Position numbers and translations under genes: made by a program. From the NCBI GenBank assembly GCA_015521385.1, contig WAOH01000118.1, forward strand, positions 1 through 9,283: 9,283 nucleotides of DNA, read 5' to 3'. Position 1 is the first letter of the stretch, and every line of letters begins with the position of its first letter. This document shows positions 1-6,958 of this stretch, piece by piece. The notes under the pieces were generated by a model, which worked only from the letters and a program-made list of their open reading frames with translations, was not told where the DNA came from and ran no database searches. The stretch is from Thermoproteota archaeon (GTDB lineage Archaea > Korarchaeota > Korarchaeia > Korarchaeales > Korarchaeaceae).

Positions 1-240
1 GGTGAGGTCCGCCCTCAGGGCTATAACTGCTAGATCAATGTCCTCAGGTATGTCCGATACCTTGGGATAGCATTTGACCCCCAGTATCTCGTCGGCCTTG
101 GGATTCACCGGATATACCCTTCCGGGAAATCCTATCTCCAACAGCCTCTTCAGTATGACATGTCCGACCCTCTCGGGATTCCGTGACGCCCCAACGACAG
201 CCACTGATTTCGGCTTGAAGAAGACGTCCAGTTCTCCCAA
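1..240 (-). CDS. ADP-forming acetyl-CoA synthetase-like protein, CoA-binding N-terminus (partial)
   Basis: Only the first 80 codons are present and the gene continues past the left edge. The translation opens (M)GELDVFFKPKSVAVVGAS, followed by a VYPVNPK segment and DIDLAVIAL. This is the Rossmann-type CoA-binding domain at the start of the ADP-forming acetyl-CoA synthetase / succinyl-CoA ligase alpha family: the GAS turn near residue 18 begins the nucleotide-like CoA fold, and PVNPK is a hallmark strand end. In archaea this family converts acyl-CoA, ADP and phosphate to acid, CoA and ATP in the cytoplasm. I chose the TTG at 238-240 because a G-run (246-250 on the plus strand as C) sits five bases upstream and no ATG or GTG is available before it. 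It is divergent from the repair operon with a 59-bp spacer, so a functional link is not implied. Whether it is an alpha subunit alone or an alpha-beta fusion cannot be seen. Confidence 0.85.
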   Translation of the reverse strand, partial: MGELDVFFKPKSVAVVGASRNPERVGHVILKRLLEIGFPGRVYPVNPKADEILGVKCYPKVSDIPEDIDLAVIALRADLT

Positions 241-269
241 ATTATCCCCCGGGTAATCACGGGAACACG

Positions 270-279
270 TTAAAATTTA
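270..279. promoter_or_regulatory. AT-rich TATA-like box in the divergent spacer
   Basis: TTAAAATTTA is the only strongly AT-rich stretch in the 59-bp spacer. Its centre lies about 25 bases before the nurA ATG, the usual archaeal TATA-to-start-site distance, so the nurA message may be leaderless; consistent with that, no GGAGG-like site precedes the ATG. Read on the other strand (TAAATTTTAA) it lies about 35 bases before the TTG of the divergent gene and could serve that promoter too. No clear BRE was recognised. The assignment rests on position and composition only. Confidence 0.55.
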
Positions 280-299
280 GCAGTCGTTAGTTAGCTGGA

Positions 300-1427
300 A
301 TGAAGGTTGAGTCGGAGCTGCCCTTTGAGTCCATAGAGGAGGCAGTAATCGAGGCCAGATCGCGGATCTCCTCCTTTCTCTTCCCAAGGAGTGGAGTGGA
401 AGGCGACGCCCTGCTCTCGGTGATAAGGAGGGAGTGGAGAAGCGGTATAGGCCAGGGATCGGTGGAGAGGATCGCCGCTATCGACGGGAGTAATAACAGC
501 GAGTACCTAACCCTCGGCCAAGTCATCTTCGCGGTCTCTGCATCCTTCTTCATGAAGGACACGGAACCGGTGGTTGCGAGGAAGTACCAGATAGGTGTGA
601 TGGACGACTATCACTACAGAGAGAGGGTCTCCCTGTGTAGGGAGACCATGGAGCTTAAGATGGCCCTGAGATCCCTGGAGCTGGGGCCGGAGATCCTCCT
701 CATGGACGGTTCCTTCCTAGCTATGGTCGATAGGGGGCTTTGGTCCACTCCCTACGGCCAGAAGGTACCGTATCACATGAGGAGGATCCTGAGGGAAGTT
801 GAGTCCACCTTGGGGTTGAACCTCACGGAGGGTCTCGTCTCCTACACGCATCTCGTGAATTTAATGGGGAAGATAGAGGAAATTGTGGCCTCGGTTCTGG
901 AGGAGGAGAGCGGAAAGCCGCCCCAGAGGGACGAGATCAGGAGAGCGATGGCCTTCATCGAGAGGTATGAGGTTCTCTGCAGCTTGAACGAGCTCCTGAG
1001 GAGGGGAAGAAGCGTTCTGGTGGCCGTGGCTAAGAGGTCAAGCAGCAGGCTATACTTCAACTCCCGTCTACCGGACATGGAGGTCGTCAGGAGATATACG
1101 AGTTTGGAACCCGGTTATTTGAGTCCAAAGGTGGTTGAACTTAGCTTTCCTGAATACTCGGGCATTGATGACACCTATCCGATCTCCTTGACCTACGTCA
1201 GGCTCGAGAGGGCCACCAGTCCCCTTAGGGTGGAGGTGGTGGGGAACGTCGATGAATCGGTCCTGGAGGAGCTACTGGGCTCCCTCGCGAGGTACTCCGT
1301 GAGGGGCTATCCCTACCACCTGAGGAGGGTGCACGAGCTCGCGAAGATAGGGAGGGATCTCATGTCCCACCTGTCCAGGAACCTCCTCATACCGGAGGTG
1401 AGTGGGAGGGAGAGGCTTGGAGAGTGA
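300..1427 (+). CDS. nurA: NurA 5'-3' DNA nuclease
   Basis: At 375 residues this fits the archaeal NurA family, a Mn2+-dependent 5'-3' exonuclease and ssDNA endonuclease with a PIWI/RNase H-like fold. It works inside the HerA hexamer to resect the 5' strand at DNA breaks. The two metal-binding aspartate motifs are visible: AIDGS (D62) and LLMDGS (D136). E118 lies between them as a possible third acidic ligand. A VAVAKRS strand follows (about 241-247), then the family's C-terminal signature GYPYHLRRVHELAKIG (Y338, H345). The ATG at 300 is preferred because the TATA-like box sits about 25 bases upstream; no Shine-Dalgarno site is present, which suggests leaderless translation. It is first in the operon and its 3' end overlaps herA by 26 bases (11 if the later herA start is used). 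It contains a perfect hairpin at 626-647. No damage or frameshift is seen. Confidence 0.95.
   Translation: MKVESELPFESIEEAVIEARSRISSFLFPRSGVEGDALLSVIRREWRSGIGQGSVERIAAIDGSNNSEYLTLGQVIFAVSASFFMKDTEPVVARKYQIGVMDDYHYRERVSLCRETMELKMALRSLELGPEILLMDGSFLAMVDRGLWSTPYGQKVPYHMRRILREVESTLGLNLTEGLVSYTHLVNLMGKIEEIVASVLEEESGKPPQRDEIRRAMAFIERYEVLCSLNELLRRGRSVLVAVAKRSSSRLYFNSRLPDMEVVRRYTSLEPGYLSPKVVELSFPEYSGIDDTYPISLTYVRLERATSPLRVEVVGNVDESVLEELLGSLARYSVRGYPYHLRRVHELAKIGRDLMSHLSRNLLIPEVSGRERLGE
626..647 (+). repeat. Perfect 9-bp inverted repeat (hairpin) within nurA
   Basis: GGTCTCCCT (626-634) and AGGGAGACC (639-647) are exact reverse complements separated by the four-base loop GTGT. The stem has six G:C pairs out of nine. 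It lies entirely inside nurA and encodes roughly RVSLCRET. There is no T-run after it, so it does not look like an intrinsic terminator. It may be a structured mRNA element or chance. Confidence 0.7.
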
Positions 1428-3021
1428 GGTCTTGGGGAGGATCGCCCCGAATTCCACGCCCGTACAGGCCGAGATGATAGCCTACGCCGGTGTGGTGCCG
1501 AAGGTAGGGGATTACGTCGTGGTAGATAGCGAGGAGTCCAAGCTGCTGGGTATGATCAGCAACGTGGTGAGGGGTGCATTGGAACTGGCTAGGAACGACC
1601 TGCTTCAGGCCAATTACTACGACACCATACTGGAGGTGGTGGGCTCCCCGTCCGATTGGTTGAAGGCCACCATAAGGATGATAGGCATTCTCTCGGGGGG
1701 CGAATTGACCGGCCTCCCGAGGGCACCGCCTCCCACGGGGGCGCTCGTGAGGAGGGCCCCCGCCGATCTCCTCAGGAGGATCTTCGCCCCGCCCACAGGC
1801 AGGGAGGGGATAAGGCTGGGGAAGCTCCTCACCAGGGGCGATGTGACGGTCCATTTGGACCCAGATGAGCTGATCTCCAGGCACTTGGCCGTGCTGGCCG
1901 TTACTGGCGGTGGTAAGTCCAACTCGGTGGCCGTGATCCTGGAGGAGATAGTCAGGATGGGCGGTGTGGCCATACTGTTCGACGTGCACTCGGAATACAC
2001 GGGGATGTCCTTAGGATGCCCTCACTGCGAGGTAGAGACCGTAGACCCCGTGCTGGATCCGAACACGCTCACGGTGGATGAGCTCGGCAGCCTGCTGGGG
2101 GTCACCTACGACAGCGCGCCTAAGCAGTTCATCTACCTGAAATCGGCCTTCAAGCGGGCAAAGGAGCTCCTCATCAGGGAGAGGCTTGGGGAGTACCTCA
2201 CGAGGGCGGAGATTGAAGCGGACAGGGATGACCTGCTCGCTGGCATTCAGGCCATAATTCAGCTGTCCCTCTCCCGCGAGAAGGAGTCGGACGACAGGTT
2301 CCTCATCCCCTTCCCGAGCAACGACAGGGGGAGCATCGAGAGCCTCCTGGCCAAGGTTGACTTCGTGAGATCCAAGTACGGTAGGGTCTTGAAGCCGACC
2401 GCCGGAGAACTGGCCGATCACCTGAACTACGGGAAGCTCGTGATAGTCGATCTGGGTCAGTTGGACTCCGATCTCACCGATGTGGTGGTGGGGAAGACCC
2501 TGTACACGATCCTCATGAGGGCAAAGTTGAAGAGGATAGGCAGGGGCTACGAGGACTTTCCAACTCCCGTCTTTGCCGTCTTGGAGGAAGCCCACGCCCT
2601 TATACCGTCGATCGAGCGCACCTACACGTCGTCAGCTGCCGCTTCCATAGCCAAGGAGGGCAGGAAGTTCGGTGTGGGTTTATGCCTGGTCAGCCAGAGG
2701 CCGAAGAGGCTCAATCCCGATGTCCTCTCCCAGATGGTCAATAAGATAATACTGAGGGTCGTGGAACCGGAGGATCAGGCATATGTGAGGAGGGCCACCG
2801 AGTTCCTGAGCGAGGAGATGGTGTCCTACCTCCCCTCTCTGGACGTGGGTGAGGCGGTGGTGGTTGGACCCATGGTGAGGATACCCGCCTTGGTCAAGGT
2901 GAGGCTTTTCGAGGGGAAGAGGGGAGGGGAGAGCCTGAAGGCCTATGATATGTGGAGGGAGGGTCTCAGGAGGAGGCTGAACGCGTCTCCCGACGAATAC
3001 TACGACTCCATAGGGGGGTAG
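1402..3021 (+). CDS. herA: HerA bipolar DNA translocase / helicase ATPase
   Basis: This 539-residue protein is a HerA/FtsK-type hexameric ATPase that pumps DNA through NurA during end resection. The N-terminal 150 residues match the beta-barrel (HAS-barrel) region (GRIAPNSTPVQ, PKVGDYVVV). The RecA-like core follows: Walker A AVTGGGKSNS (K172, S173), a DVHSEY strand end (194-199), Walker B VFAVLEEAH (E395, E396), and the late motif EGRKFGVGLCLVSQRPKRLNPDVLSQMVNKIILRV typical of HerA. The first Walker A glycine is alanine (A166). An unusual CPHC (C206, C209) follows DVHSEY. The GTG at 1402 directly follows GGAGGTGA (1394-1401), a rather tight spacing. TTG at 1417, with GGAGGGAG at 1405-1412, is nearly as good and would shorten the protein by five residues. 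The gene overlaps the end of nurA and stops three bases before mre11, so coupled translation is likely. Confidence 0.95.
   Translation: MGGRGLESEVLGRIAPNSTPVQAEMIAYAGVVPKVGDYVVVDSEESKLLGMISNVVRGALELARNDLLQANYYDTILEVVGSPSDWLKATIRMIGILSGGELTGLPRAPPPTGALVRRAPADLLRRIFAPPTGREGIRLGKLLTRGDVTVHLDPDELISRHLAVLAVTGGGKSNSVAVILEEIVRMGGVAILFDVHSEYTGMSLGCPHCEVETVDPVLDPNTLTVDELGSLLGVTYDSAPKQFIYLKSAFKRAKELLIRERLGEYLTRAEIEADRDDLLAGIQAIIQLSLSREKESDDRFLIPFPSNDRGSIESLLAKVDFVRSKYGRVLKPTAGELADHLNYGKLVIVDLGQLDSDLTDVVVGKTLYTILMRAKLKRIGRGYEDFPTPVFAVLEEAHALIPSIERTYTSSAAASIAKEGRKFGVGLCLVSQRPKRLNPDVLSQMVNKIILRVVEPEDQAYVRRATEFLSEEMVSYLPSLDVGEAVVVGPMVRIPALVKVRLFEGKRGGESLKAYDMWREGLRRRLNASPDEYYDSIGG
1405..1412 (+). promoter_or_regulatory. 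Possible ribosome binding site for an alternative herA start
   Basis: GGAGGGAG lies inside the end of nurA, with its GGAGG core seven bases before an in-frame TTG (1417). That spacing is better than the one between GGAGGTGA (1394-1401) and the GTG at 1402. Initiation at TTG would give a protein beginning (M)ESEVLGRI. The sequence alone does not decide between the two starts. Confidence 0.4.
3013..3019 (+). promoter_or_regulatory. Ribosome binding site for mre11
   Basis: GGGGGGT overlaps the first base of the herA stop codon (TAG, 3019-3021) and ends five bases before the mre11 TTG at 3025. A ribosome ending on herA would sit over this site, which supports translational coupling and the choice of TTG as start. 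Confidence 0.55.
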
Positions 3022-3024
3022 GGG

Positions 3025-4209
3025 TTGAGGATCGTACACATGTCAGATAACCACCTCGGAAAGGCGCAGTTCCACTTAGCCGAGAGGGAGGAGGACCTCT
3101 ACAAGGCATTCGACATGGCCGTGGATCTGGCGCTCCAGCAGGACCCAGACCTGGTGATACACACGGGAGATCTCTTCGACAGCTACAGGCCCCTTCCTAG
3201 GGCCTTCGTGAGGGCTTTCGATGGGCTGCTGAGGATAGTAGAGAGAGGAATCCCCGTGGCAATAATTGAGGGGAACCACGAGTTGGGGCCTGACACGGTC
3301 AGGAGGAGGATAGCCTCCCCCCTGATAAACATGAGGAAGCTCTTCGAGAGATTGGGATACGGCAGCCTCTTCTTCAGATTAGGACCCGGCGCGGTCAGGA
3401 TAGGGGATGTCATCGTGGCCGGCGCCCCGTACGCGAGCAGGGGAGTGAGGATAGCGGATACGGTGGAGAGCCTCAACAGGAAGGCCAAGAACCTGTGTGA
3501 TGACTGTCCAAAGGTTCTGATGATCCATCAGGGCGTCAGGGGGATGATAAAGGCCATATACCCGGAGGTAGATTTCTCCGAGATAGCCAAGAGCTCCTTC
3601 GATTACGTGGCAATGGGCCACTACCACAACAAGGTGGTCAGGAGGAGCGGTGGCAGGGTGTTCGCCTACTCCGGGTCCACCGAGGTAATAGAGACTAGGG
3701 AGATCCCGCTGGCCGGGGAGGGGAAGTACATCCTATCCATCGATCTCGATAAGGATGGAATCGAGGTGGAAGAGCTGAGGTTAAGGACGAGACCCTTCCT
3801 CTACTTCTCCGAGACCCTGAACAACATGCGGGACCTGTACGTCCTGGTAGAGGAGCTGAAGGGAAAGCTGGAATCCCAGACCGATGGGAGACCCATAGTA
3901 TACGGAAAGGTATCGTTGGGAGGGGATGTCAGGCCTGGCGTGCCCACTCAGGAGATAAGGAGGGCTTTAGCGGATCTCTCTCTGTACGTGATTGTTAGGG
4001 AGAGCAAGGTCGCGGAGGATGATGAGGAGAGGGGTGTCCTCACAGGAGTCGGTCTGGAGGAGCTGGTCCAGAACGCCATATCCTCCTTAGATTTAGATCA
4101 GGATGTCAGATCCCTGGCCTTGAGGGTCTTCGATATGTGGTACAGAGAGGGCAAGAGGGGAGAGGCCTTCGTCAAGGGGGTCCTCAGCTTAATGGAGGAT
4201 GGCCAATGA
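3025..4209 (+). CDS. mre11: Mre11 DNA double-strand break repair nuclease
   Basis: This is a 394-residue metallophosphoesterase of the Mre11/SbcD family, the nuclease that trims blocked DNA ends in complex with Rad50. All five phosphoesterase motifs are intact and in near-standard positions: SDNHLG (D8, H10), HTGDLFD (D49), EGNHE (N84, H85), MIHQG (H168) and MGHYH (H199, H201), so two-metal catalysis is expected. Residues after about 210 form the capping domain, and the last 100 or so the Rad50-binding tail. The only two cysteines form a CDDC pair (C158, C161) just before motif IV, which is unusual. The start is TTG at 3025: MRIVHMSD is the expected N-terminus, a GGGGGGT site precedes it, and only three bases separate it from the herA stop. 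Its own stop overlaps the rad50 ATG as ATGA. Confidence 0.96.
   Translation: MRIVHMSDNHLGKAQFHLAEREEDLYKAFDMAVDLALQQDPDLVIHTGDLFDSYRPLPRAFVRAFDGLLRIVERGIPVAIIEGNHELGPDTVRRRIASPLINMRKLFERLGYGSLFFRLGPGAVRIGDVIVAGAPYASRGVRIADTVESLNRKAKNLCDDCPKVLMIHQGVRGMIKAIYPEVDFSEIAKSSFDYVAMGHYHNKVVRRSGGRVFAYSGSTEVIETREIPLAGEGKYILSIDLDKDGIEVEELRLRTRPFLYFSETLNNMRDLYVLVEELKGKLESQTDGRPIVYGKVSLGGDVRPGVPTQEIRRALADLSLYVIVRESKVAEDDEERGVLTGVGLEELVQNAISSLDLDQDVRSLALRVFDMWYREGKRGEAFVKGVLSLMEDGQ
4194..4198 (+). promoter_or_regulatory. Ribosome binding site that fixes the rad50 start
   Basis: GGAGG inside the last codons of mre11 ends seven bases before the ATG at 4206. This supports 4206 over the upstream in-frame start at 4137, whose extra 23 residues would lie entirely in mre11 sequence and resemble no Rad50 N-terminus. 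Confidence 0.75.
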
Positions 4210-6923
4210 GGATAAGAAAGTTGATCTTGGAGAACTTCGGTTCGCACGCGAGGACCGAGGTGGCGTTTTCCGACGGGATAAACGCGATAATAGGGGAGAA
4301 CGGTGCTGGCAAGACGACCATACTGGAGGCTATAGCCTACGCCCTGTATCCTAGGAGCGTGGGCAGGCAGGAGGACCTGATCAGATCCGGATCACGGGGG
4401 ATGAGGGTTCAACTCGAGTTCGAGCTGGATGGACGGAGGTACCTCCTGATCAGGGAGAGGGAGAGAGGAGGGATATCGTCAGCCTCCCTATACGACGTCA
4501 CCGACGGGAGGAGGCTCCTTCAGAGGGATCAGAGCAAGGTAAACAGGCAGATTGAGACGCTGCTGGGAATAAGCAGGGAGACGTTCATCCAAGCGATTTA
4601 CGTCAGGCAGGGCGAGATAGCCCAGCTCTTGGAGCAGACCCCGTCCAAGAGGAAGGAGCTCGTGGGGAGGTTGCTGGGAATAGAGATGCTGGAGAGGATA
4701 TGGGAAGAGCTTAGAGAAGTGATAAGTCGCTTGGACACAGATCTCAAGTCGATAGACAGCGAGATCAAGGGTATCGGGGATGTTTTCAGGGAAAGGGCTT
4801 CCTTGGAGATGGAGAGGGAGAAGCTGCTCGAGGAACTCCAAAGGGCTTCGAGGGAGGAGGAGGCGCTAAATGACGAGTTGAGGAGGATGAAGGAGATCAT
4901 GGAGGAGCTGGAACGCCGAAGTGTCAAGTACAGGGAGCTAAAGGCCAGGGAGGAGTCCCTGAGGAGTATGCTAAGCGAGTTGTCCGATCAGCTCAGGGTC
5001 AAGAGGGAGAGGTTGAGGCAGCTCGAGCACGAGCTCCGTAGGATGAGGGAGTTGGAGACCAAGGCATCGAGGTACGAGGAACTCGAATACGTCAGGGGCC
5101 TTCTAGCTGAAATCGTACCGTTAGAGGAAGATGTTAGGCGTTTAGAGGGGATGAGGCGGGAGCTCCTGAAATACGAGGAGAGAGTCTCCTCCATAGAAAC
5201 CCTCAGGGAGAAGGTCTCAACCCTCAGTAAGGAGGTGGAAGCTCTTCAGCAGGACGAGGTCCTCTTAGCCGGTATGGAGGAGCGGCTGAAGCAGCTGGAA
5301 GATACTAGGTCCCAGCTCGAGCGCAGGATTATGGAGCTCAGGAGGGAGATGAGGGGCTCCCTCTCAAATCTGTCCAATCTCCTTGGTAGGTGGATAGAGG
5401 ATCCCGAAGCGGGCAACAGGCTTTTAGCTGAGGAGCTCACCAAGTTAGAAGACGAGCTAAGCTACCTGGATGAGAAACTGAGCAGAATCACGGAGGAGAG
5501 ATCCAAGCTGCTTCAGAGGAGGGATCAGGCGTCCAGGTACCTGTCCGACTTGGAGGGCGAAGTTGACAGGTGCCCCCTCTGTGGCTCCAAGCTTGATCCC
5601 AGCACCGTGGAGAGACTGAAGGAGGAGATGAGGCTGGAGATAGAGGAAGCAACCTCCCTTATAGTGGAGAAGGAGAGGGAGCTGAGATCCACCAAGAAGA
5701 GGAGGGAGGACGTCCTATCGAAGTACAAGGAGCTGAGTTCCTTCAACATCGAGGGACTGGTTAACACGAAAAGGGAATTGGAGTCCCTGGAAAGGGAGGT
5801 ATCCGAGATTAACGAACGTATCAACTCCCTGAAGGGGGAGATAATCCCGCTCAGAGAGAAAGCGTCCCTCTTGAGCAAGATGAGGGCTGATCTGGAGGTG
5901 CTTAAGAGGGATCTCTTGGAAAGGGAGTCCTTGCTCTCTAGAGTTGAGGAGATCCGGAGGGAACTGAGGGAGAGGGATCTGGAAGGGCTGAAGGCGAAGT
6001 TGGGGGAGCTCAGGAGGGACCTAGGTGAGAGACTCTCGTCGCTGGGTGTGGAGTTGGGGTCCGTTGAGAGGGAGTACAGGGAGGCCCTATCCGCCATGAA
6101 GGAGGTGCAGAGGCTCAAGGGAATCCTATCAACCAAGGACGAGATCGCTTCCGAGGTGGCTGATCTGGAGAAGAGGAAATTGGAGCTAGAAGGGGAGCTC
6201 TCCTCCCTAGAGAGGGAGATAGAGGCCCTTTCCTTCGATCCGTCGGAGCTCGAAGTCACCAAGAGAAGGATCGATGACCTGAAGAACAGGATGGACCTCG
6301 TCTCCCGGAGAAAGAGCAGGATGCAGGGGAAGATCGAGGAGATAGACAGGAGGTTGGACGACCTGAGGAGGAAGGAGTCCAAGTTGAGGGAGCTTACGAG
6401 GAAGAAGGAATCGCTGGAGGCCTTCAGATCGAAGATCCTAAAGGTGAGGGAGGTATTCAGCAGGGATAGGGGGATCCAGCCCCTGATAAGGGACAGGGCT
6501 AGGCCTGCCGTGGAGGAGGAGCTGAACATGATCTTCAGCTCCTTCAACTTCGACTACGACTCCGTGGTGCTGGATGATGACTTCACCCCCACTCTCAAGA
6601 GGGGGAGGGTGGCGTTCTCATTCAACAGGCTGAGCGGTGGAGAGAAGATATCCCTCGCCTTAGCCCTGAGATTGGCCATAGCACGGTTCCTCATGATGTC
6701 GAGGGTCGAGACTTTCCTCTTGGATGAGCCGACCATCCACCTCGATGAGGAGAGGATAAACGCCCTGGTCGAGACCATGTCCTCCCTCGATGTACCCCAG
6801 TTAATAGTGGTCACGCACTCTCCCAGGTTCAGGGACATAGCATCGCATTCGATACTGGTCAGCAAGTCTGGAGAGGTGTCGTCCGTCGAGGTCGTTGATG
6901 AGGGTGCTCACGTTAGTGATTAA
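4206..6923 (+). CDS. rad50: Rad50 DNA repair ATPase (SMC-like)
   Basis: From ATG 4206 the protein is 905 residues, a normal Rad50 size. It is the ABC-type ATPase that binds Mre11 and clamps and tethers DNA ends. The N-terminal lobe has MRIRKLILENFGSH, Walker A GENGAGKTT (K36, T37) and a Q-loop glutamine in VRQGE (Q135). Two long charged coiled-coil arms (about 155-450 and 465-760, rich in E, R, K and L) flank the zinc hook CPLC (C456, C459), which pairs two Rad50 molecules through a shared Zn2+. The C-terminal lobe has signature LSGGEK (809-814), Walker B TFLLDEP (D840, E841), a D-loop (HLDEER) and the switch histidine in VVTHS (H871). The hook cysteines are the only cysteines. ATG overlaps the mre11 stop (ATGA), with GGAGG upstream, so the two partners should be made together. 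It is the last gene before a second promoter-like site. Confidence 0.97.
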   Translation: MRIRKLILENFGSHARTEVAFSDGINAIIGENGAGKTTILEAIAYALYPRSVGRQEDLIRSGSRGMRVQLEFELDGRRYLLIRERERGGISSASLYDVTDGRRLLQRDQSKVNRQIETLLGISRETFIQAIYVRQGEIAQLLEQTPSKRKELVGRLLGIEMLERIWEELREVISRLDTDLKSIDSEIKGIGDVFRERASLEMEREKLLEELQRASREEEALNDELRRMKEIMEELERRSVKYRELKAREESLRSMLSELSDQLRVKRERLRQLEHELRRMRELETKASRYEELEYVRGLLAEIVPLEEDVRRLEGMRRELLKYEERVSSIETLREKVSTLSKEVEALQQDEVLLAGMEERLKQLEDTRSQLERRIMELRREMRGSLSNLSNLLGRWIEDPEAGNRLLAEELTKLEDELSYLDEKLSRITEERSKLLQRRDQASRYLSDLEGEVDRCPLCGSKLDPSTVERLKEEMRLEIEEATSLIVEKERELRSTKKRREDVLSKYKELSSFNIEGLVNTKRELESLEREVSEINERINSLKGEIIPLREKASLLSKMRADLEVLKRDLLERESLLSRVEEIRRELRERDLEGLKAKLGELRRDLGERLSSLGVELGSVEREYREALSAMKEVQRLKGILSTKDEIASEVADLEKRKLELEGELSSLEREIEALSFDPSELEVTKRRIDDLKNRMDLVSRRKSRMQGKIEEIDRRLDDLRRKESKLRELTRKKESLEAFRSKILKVREVFSRDRGIQPLIRDRARPAVEEELNMIFSSFNFDYDSVVLDDDFTPTLKRGRVAFSFNRLSGGEKISLALALRLAIARFLMMSRVETFLLDEPTIHLDEERINALVETMSSLDVPQLIVVTHSPRFRDIASHSILVSKSGEVSSVEVVDEGAHVSD

Positions 6924-6926
6924 ATA
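6920..6926 (+). promoter_or_regulatory. TATA-like box before hsp20
   Basis: TTAAATA overlaps the rad50 stop codon (6921-6923) and is the only AT-rich stretch near the short gap. A start site about 25 bases downstream (near 6948) would leave a leader of about 10 bases before TTG 6959, but would lie past the two earlier TTG codons at 6941 and 6944. It suggests that hsp20 and the helicase can be transcribed independently of the repair operon. Confidence 0.5.
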
Positions 6927-6948
6927 GGTCATCCGGTCCATTGTTGGC

Positions 6949-6953
6949 GGGGA
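6949..6953 (+). promoter_or_regulatory. Ribosome binding site for hsp20
   Basis: GGGGA ends five bases before the TTG at 6959. It decides the start in favour of 6959 over TTG at 6941 or 6944, which have no recognisable site before them. Confidence 0.45.
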
Positions 6954-6958
6954 ATCCC

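Noticed and set aside
74..256. Small plus-strand open frame of 60 codons at the left edge
   Set aside because: The opposite strand encodes a clear CoA-binding domain over the same bases, so this is its shadow.
1764..1782. GATC-flanked quasi-palindrome within herA
   Set aside because: The arms match only with a bulge, and the sequence is explained by frequent CTC, AGG and ATC codons.
1897..1920. Alanine in place of the first Walker A glycine of HerA
   Set aside because: The catalytic GGGKS is intact and this position is tolerant in HerA/FtsK-type ATPases as far as I recall, so it does not suggest an inactive protein.
1387..1989. 200-codon open frame on the minus strand opposite herA
   Set aside because: Pro-, His- and Gly-rich translation with no recognisable motif, fully opposite the well-supported herA; an artefact of high G+C and purine-rich coding strand.
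3274..3285. Mre11 motif III reads GNHE and not GNHD
   Set aside because: The metal- and phosphate-binding N84 and H85 are present, and GNHE is a common variant across metallophosphoesterases.
4137..4205. In-frame upstream extension of rad50 by 23 codons
   Set aside because: It lies wholly inside the mre11 coding sequence and its residues do not resemble Rad50. MRIRKLILENFG at 4206 is the expected N-terminus and has GGAGG seven bases upstream.
5525..6547. 340-codon open frame on the minus strand opposite rad50
   Set aside because: It is Ser- and Leu-rich because it is the complement of GAG, AAG, AGG and GGA codons in the Rad50 coiled coil. It shows no domain pattern, and rad50 in the same span is certain.
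6941..6958. Earlier TTG start for hsp20, adding six residues
   Set aside because: It lies only about 18 bases from the TATA-like box centre and has no ribosome binding site; TTG 6959 has GGGGA at a suitable distance. Not excluded if transcripts read through from rad50.
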